This document shows positions 61,216 to 64,000 of a stretch of 64,000 bases of DNA, piece after piece. The position numbers were made by a program, and so were the translations under genes. How positions within the stretch are numbered: position 1 is the first letter of the stretch; every line of letters begins with the position of its first letter. Below the pieces are notes generated by a model. The model had not been told where the DNA came from. It searched no databases and saw only the letters and a program-made list of their open reading frames with translations. The stretch comes from Aestuariimicrobium sp. p3-SID1156 (GTDB lineage Bacteria > Actinomycetota > Actinomycetes > Propionibacteriales > Propionibacteriaceae): contig NZ_JALXXB010000006.1 in NCBI RefSeq assembly GCF_025144225.1, forward strand, positions 1-64,000, in the 5' to 3' direction.

Positions 61216-61596
61216 ATGACCACACTGGACCTGACCTCCGACTCCGTCTTCGACCACGTCCGATCCAACGACAACGAACTGGTCGGGTACATCGCCGTCA
61301 CGGACGAAGGAGACTTCGTCCCCTTCGACCTACTGCATCGGCAGGCGGGCCCCGCGTGTCAGCTCGCTCAGGCTGAGGAACTGCTTGATGAGATCGGACT
61401 GGGACTGCTGGCGGAGGTCTACGAGCTTCAGCGTGACGGCCAGCGGTTGCGCGTCGGCATCAAGGAACTCACTCGGAACGAGGTCGTCGTGGGACCCCTG
61501 CCCGGGGATCTGGACCCCTCCAGCGACCCCGTGGACCTGACGGCGCGGTGGAGTTACAGCCTCCCAACGCCCGAACTGACCCCACTCTCGCGCTGA
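61216..61596 (+). CDS. unknown small acidic protein
   Basis: Protein of 126 aa that I do not recognise. It is acidic in its N-terminal part (MTTLDLTSDSVFDHVRSND), then has a strand-rich stretch (LVGYIAVTDEGDFVPFDLL), a helix (AQAEELLDEIGLGLLAEVYEL) and a second sheet region (LRVGIKELTRNEVVVGPLPG). No signal or membrane segment. A TAGAGT -10 at 6 nt supports the start and suggests it is expressed. The following 187 bp (61597-61783) hold no gene that I can support. Confidence 0.65.
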   Translation: MTTLDLTSDSVFDHVRSNDNELVGYIAVTDEGDFVPFDLLHRQAGPACQLAQAEELLDEIGLGLLAEVYELQRDGQRLRVGIKELTRNEVVVGPLPGDLDPSSDPVDLTARWSYSLPTPELTPLSR

Positions 61597-61783
61597 TTCA
61601 CACAAGGAACGCGATGGGATCGTAAGCGCCCTGCTGCCGCTAGCCCTCCCAACGAATGGGCACGCCTCTGACCCCGCTGGCGTTGGTAGCGAGGGGGTGC
61701 TCGTCAAGGCTGAGGTGAGAGTTCGCGAGATGGGACATGGACCAGGCCTGTCAGACGGCGGACCGACATCCCCGCCATGATTG

Positions 61784-63208
61784 TCAGGCGGCTGCGGGCT
61801 CCTCCTGCTGGTGGGTGAGGATGCGGCCGGTGGGGTCATCAACCATCCAGGTTTGGGAGGGGGTGACCAAGTAGGTGAACCCGAGCGGTGATTGCCACAG
61901 GAACACGCCCGGGAGGGGTTGGGCCAGTTGCCAGCCGCCATGGGTTTTCGCTCGATGCACCTTCCTCGAGAGTGGACCGAGGTTGTCCAGCCTGGTTGAC
62001 GGTTGCCGGTCGGGTTGGTCAGCACCCCAGGGGATGGTGTGGTCGAGGTCGATGCCCCTACCGGTGGAGGGTTTCACTGACCAGGGGAACACCTCGGTCG
62101 GGTTCCGCAGCGTGACTGCTCGCCGCATCGCGGCGGGGATCTCGTAGGAATCGACCGGCTGCACACCGTCACAGTCGAGCACCGGGCGGACGGTCACGCG
62201 GGAGTGGCCGACCAGTTCCTTGACCCAGCCCGCCAGGATGGGTCCGACCTTCTCCACCCGCCCGAGACCTTCCCCGGTTCGCGCAGTGTCGTCGGTCAGA
62301 TGGACGATGACTTCGCTGCGGGGCAGCAGCTTGTCGGGGTCGACAGTGACCTGGCCGCAGGTATGGCCACGCATCCCCTTCGAGGGGCACTCCTGCTCGA
62401 GCCCGTGAGGCAGCTGGTCGACCAGCGAGGCCTGCAGCAGGCTCAATGCGTAGGCGGGGGAGGCGAGGATCCCCAGTGCCGTTGCCCGGCGGATCTGATG
62501 GGAGTCCTGGTTGCCGCCCTGCCCAAGGATCATCGCCAATCGGTTGAGGGCGGCGTTGAGATGGATCCCATCCGCAGTCAACAACCGGGCGGACACCCCA
62601 GTCACCCCGAGCGCCGACTGATCAAAGTCGACCCGTCGGTTGGCGAGGGCTTCTTCGTGTTCGTCCTGCACACGTCCGGTCTGCATCTCCATCACCCGGG
62701 CGCGCGCGTAGCGCTCGTGGCGTGAGAAGTGGCCGGTGGCGATCATCGGCTCCAACTCCGCATCCAGCTCCAGGGCCTGCTCGTGGGTGAGGGGCTTGGC
62801 GATCCCAGCAATCGAGGTGGCCTTGAATGCCCGCAGCCTGCCAGTCATCACCATCTGCCACAGACGGGGGAACCGGTACTTGGTGGCGACCGCCTGGAAC
62901 AGCTCCACATGCGCAGTGTCGACCGACAACCCCAATGCTCCGGCGACTTCCATCGGGGTGAACTCGGCAATCTCCGGTGTCCCATCCCCACCAGCGCGCA
63001 CCATCTGTTCCCCGTGCAGCACCGGACCCTGCGTGTCCTCGGGAACCCAGCGGTATTCCTCGGCGAACTCGGCGTAGCACCTCAGCTCTTCGGCCTCGGC
63101 CCTGAGTTTGGCTTGTCGCGCAGCGCGCAGCGAGACCAGCCGCTCGCGCGCTACATCTGGGTTGAATCCCACGCTGACCACCTCTTTCATGTCTCTATTC
63201 GAAGACAT
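61784..63208 (-). CDS. DUF222/13E12-repeat HNH endonuclease-like protein
   Basis: Protein of 474 aa. The N-terminal two thirds match the DUF222 domain found in mycobacterial 13E12 repeat proteins (ARARVMEMQTGRVQ, VSARLLTADGIHLNAALNRLA). The C-terminal part is an HNH-type module, DLDHTIPWGADQP followed by NLGPLSRKVHRAKTHGGW. Family members occur in multiple copies and are thought to be mobile or selfish genes; catalytic activity is mostly untested. ATG 63208 was selected from TAGATT 5 nt upstream; ATG 63190 is an alternative. It stands between the dapD cluster and dapC and may have inserted there. Confidence 0.85.
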   Translation of the reverse strand: MSSNRDMKEVVSVGFNPDVARERLVSLRAARQAKLRAEAEELRCYAEFAEEYRWVPEDTQGPVLHGEQMVRAGGDGTPEIAEFTPMEVAGALGLSVDTAHVELFQAVATKYRFPRLWQMVMTGRLRAFKATSIAGIAKPLTHEQALELDAELEPMIATGHFSRHERYARARVMEMQTGRVQDEHEEALANRRVDFDQSALGVTGVSARLLTADGIHLNAALNRLAMILGQGGNQDSHQIRRATALGILASPAYALSLLQASLVDQLPHGLEQECPSKGMRGHTCGQVTVDPDKLLPRSEVIVHLTDDTARTGEGLGRVEKVGPILAGWVKELVGHSRVTVRPVLDCDGVQPVDSYEIPAAMRRAVTLRNPTEVFPWSVKPSTGRGIDLDHTIPWGADQPDRQPSTRLDNLGPLSRKVHRAKTHGGWQLAQPLPGVFLWQSPLGFTYLVTPSQTWMVDDPTGRILTHQQEEPAAA

Positions 63209-63219
63209 GTACCAATCTA
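63209..63219 (-). promoter_or_regulatory. -10 hexamer of the HNH gene
   Basis: TAGATT (minus strand, 63214-63219), 5 nt, ATG 63208; slightly shorter than the 6-7 nt spacing elsewhere. Confidence 0.45.
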
Positions 63220-63351
63220 GGCAAGGGGTCCGACAAGACGTGCATCGCCTACCAGTTGAGTCCTCACAGGCCTCGCCTCGCACGAAGGAGGGCGAGCGAC
63301 GACGGGCCGCCACCTTGGAATCATCGGCATCCAGCCCCGGGGAGTAACGGC

Positions 63352-64000
63352 TCAGCCGCGCAGGCGCTCCGCTGCCGCGGCGATCCGCTCATCGCTGGCC
63401 GTCAGCCCGATCCGCACATGCTGGCGCCCACGTTCCCCGTAGAAATCACCGGGAGCGACCAGGATTCCCCGGTCAGCGAGCCAGTCGACGGTGGCCCGGC
63501 AGTCCTCGTCGCGGGTCGCCCAGAGGTAGAGCGAGCCCTGGGAGTCGTCGATCCGGAACCCGGCGGCTTCGAGTGCAGGCGTGAGCACCTCACGACGCTT
63601 CTGGTATCGAGAGAACTGTTCGGCAACATGCGCCCGGTCCCCCATCGCAGCCTGCAACGCGGCCTGCACCGGGGCGGGAACCATGAAGCCCAGATGTTTG
63701 CCGACGCCCAGCAGTTCGGACACGATCGCGGGGTCACCGGCCACAAAACCGGCTCGGTAGCCGGCCATGTTCGACTCCTTGGAGGTCGACATGACCGCGA
63801 GCACACGCTCGACAGAACCGCCGTTGAGGGACTGGTCGAGCACCGAGTGGGAGCGTCCCTCGTAGACGAACTCGCCGTAGCACTCGTCGCTGGCCAGGAC
63901 CGCATCCACCAAACGGGCGTAGGCAATCCACTCCCCCAGCAGCTCCACCGACATCACGGCGCCGGAGGGGTTGGCCGGGGAGTTGATCCAGATCAGCGAC
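63352..64000 (-). CDS. dapC: succinyldiaminopimelate aminotransferase, C-terminal part (runs off window)
   Basis: Class I PLP aminotransferase; only the last 216 codons are inside the window. INSPANPSGAV (start of the visible part) contacts the substrate carboxylate, DECYGEFVYEG the cofactor, and STSKESNMAGYRAGFVAGD holds the PLP lysine. The SK..NMAGYR form and GKHLGFMVPAPVQAAL favour DapC over aspartate aminotransferase. The gene continues upstream beyond position 64000. It adds the fourth dap enzyme in this half of the window. Confidence 0.88.
   Translation of the reverse strand, partial: SLIWINSPANPSGAVMSVELLGEWIAYARLVDAVLASDECYGEFVYEGRSHSVLDQSLNGGSVERVLAVMSTSKESNMAGYRAGFVAGDPAIVSELLGVGKHLGFMVPAPVQAALQAAMGDRAHVAEQFSRYQKRREVLTPALEAAGFRIDDSQGSLYLWATRDEDCRATVDWLADRGILVAPGDFYGERGRQHVRIGLTASDERIAAAAERLRG

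Overview
The window is a high-GC chromosomal segment of an actinobacterium. Gene content and family types (actinobacterial DapD, DUF4191, DUF3117, GlnE beside two glutamine synthetases, DUF222/HNH endonuclease, RDD protein, TatB after an ECF sigma/anti-sigma pair) fit Propionibacteriales, probably Propionibacteriaceae; that family assignment is inference. From memory, two blocks are collinear with Mycobacterium tuberculosis: sucB-lipB-lipA-DUF4191-RDD-glnA-glnE-glnA2 (about Rv2215-Rv2222) and corA-MgtE_N/CBS-mrp-tatB-anti-sigma-sigE-O-methyltransferase-glgC-glgA-DUF3117-LOG-dapE-dapD (about Rv1239 back to Rv1201).

Layout. 1-6660: a tightly coupled plus-strand operon with two sugar ABC permeases, two amidohydrolase-fold proteins, a DegT-type PLP aminotransferase, an SDR-fold protein and a DapA-like aldolase, ending in a 14-bp hairpin. 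6669-11939: a convergent minus-strand locus with a second DegT aminotransferase, a second pair of amidohydrolase-fold proteins and a secreted beta-propeller protein with its own near-consensus promoter. In both loci the first amidohydrolase-fold member has lost every metal ligand and the second keeps them all. This is the best candidate for an undescribed (probably carbohydrate) catabolic system. 12107-16686: 2-oxoacid dehydrogenase E2 with an exact 158-bp internal duplication, then lipB, lipA and DUF4191 (lipoate supply and use). 16690-22955: ABC-F ATPase, a frameshifted dimethylformamidase-beta-like remnant, kbl/tdh (threonine to glycine), a GT4 glycosyltransferase and an RDD protein. 23033-32952: nitrogen block glnA, glnE, glnA2, interrupted by a GH92 alpha-mannosidase gene and containing an SCP-like protein. 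33031-36396: large catalase, a small conserved protein and map. 36505-36866: RNase P RNA followed by a very long hairpin. 37012-47080: RNB nuclease, zinc-ribbon coiled-coil protein, PepP, CorA, methyltransferase, GSP17M-like protein, CitE-like lyase, MgtE_N/CBS protein, DUF1003 and Mrp. 47082-51439: tatB, anti-sigma, ECF sigma, dapA, biotinyl carrier and O-methyltransferase. 51494-55603: glgC and glgA (alpha-glucan synthesis) flanking a Zur-box-controlled AztD-like zinc lipoprotein. 55680-64000: DUF3117, a DivIVA-domain protein, LOG, dapE, dapD, a lysozyme-like membrane protein, a YcaQ-like protein, a small unknown, a DUF222-HNH endonuclease and a partial dapC. Four genes of the succinylase diaminopimelate route (dapA, dapE, dapD, dapC) lie in this half.

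Regulation. At least sixteen genes show the same layout: a TANNNT -10 hexamer, 6-7 nt, then ATG or GTG with no usable Shine-Dalgarno. This means leaderless transcripts and was used to fix many start codons below. No tRNA, CRISPR array, insertion sequence or phage gene was recognised.
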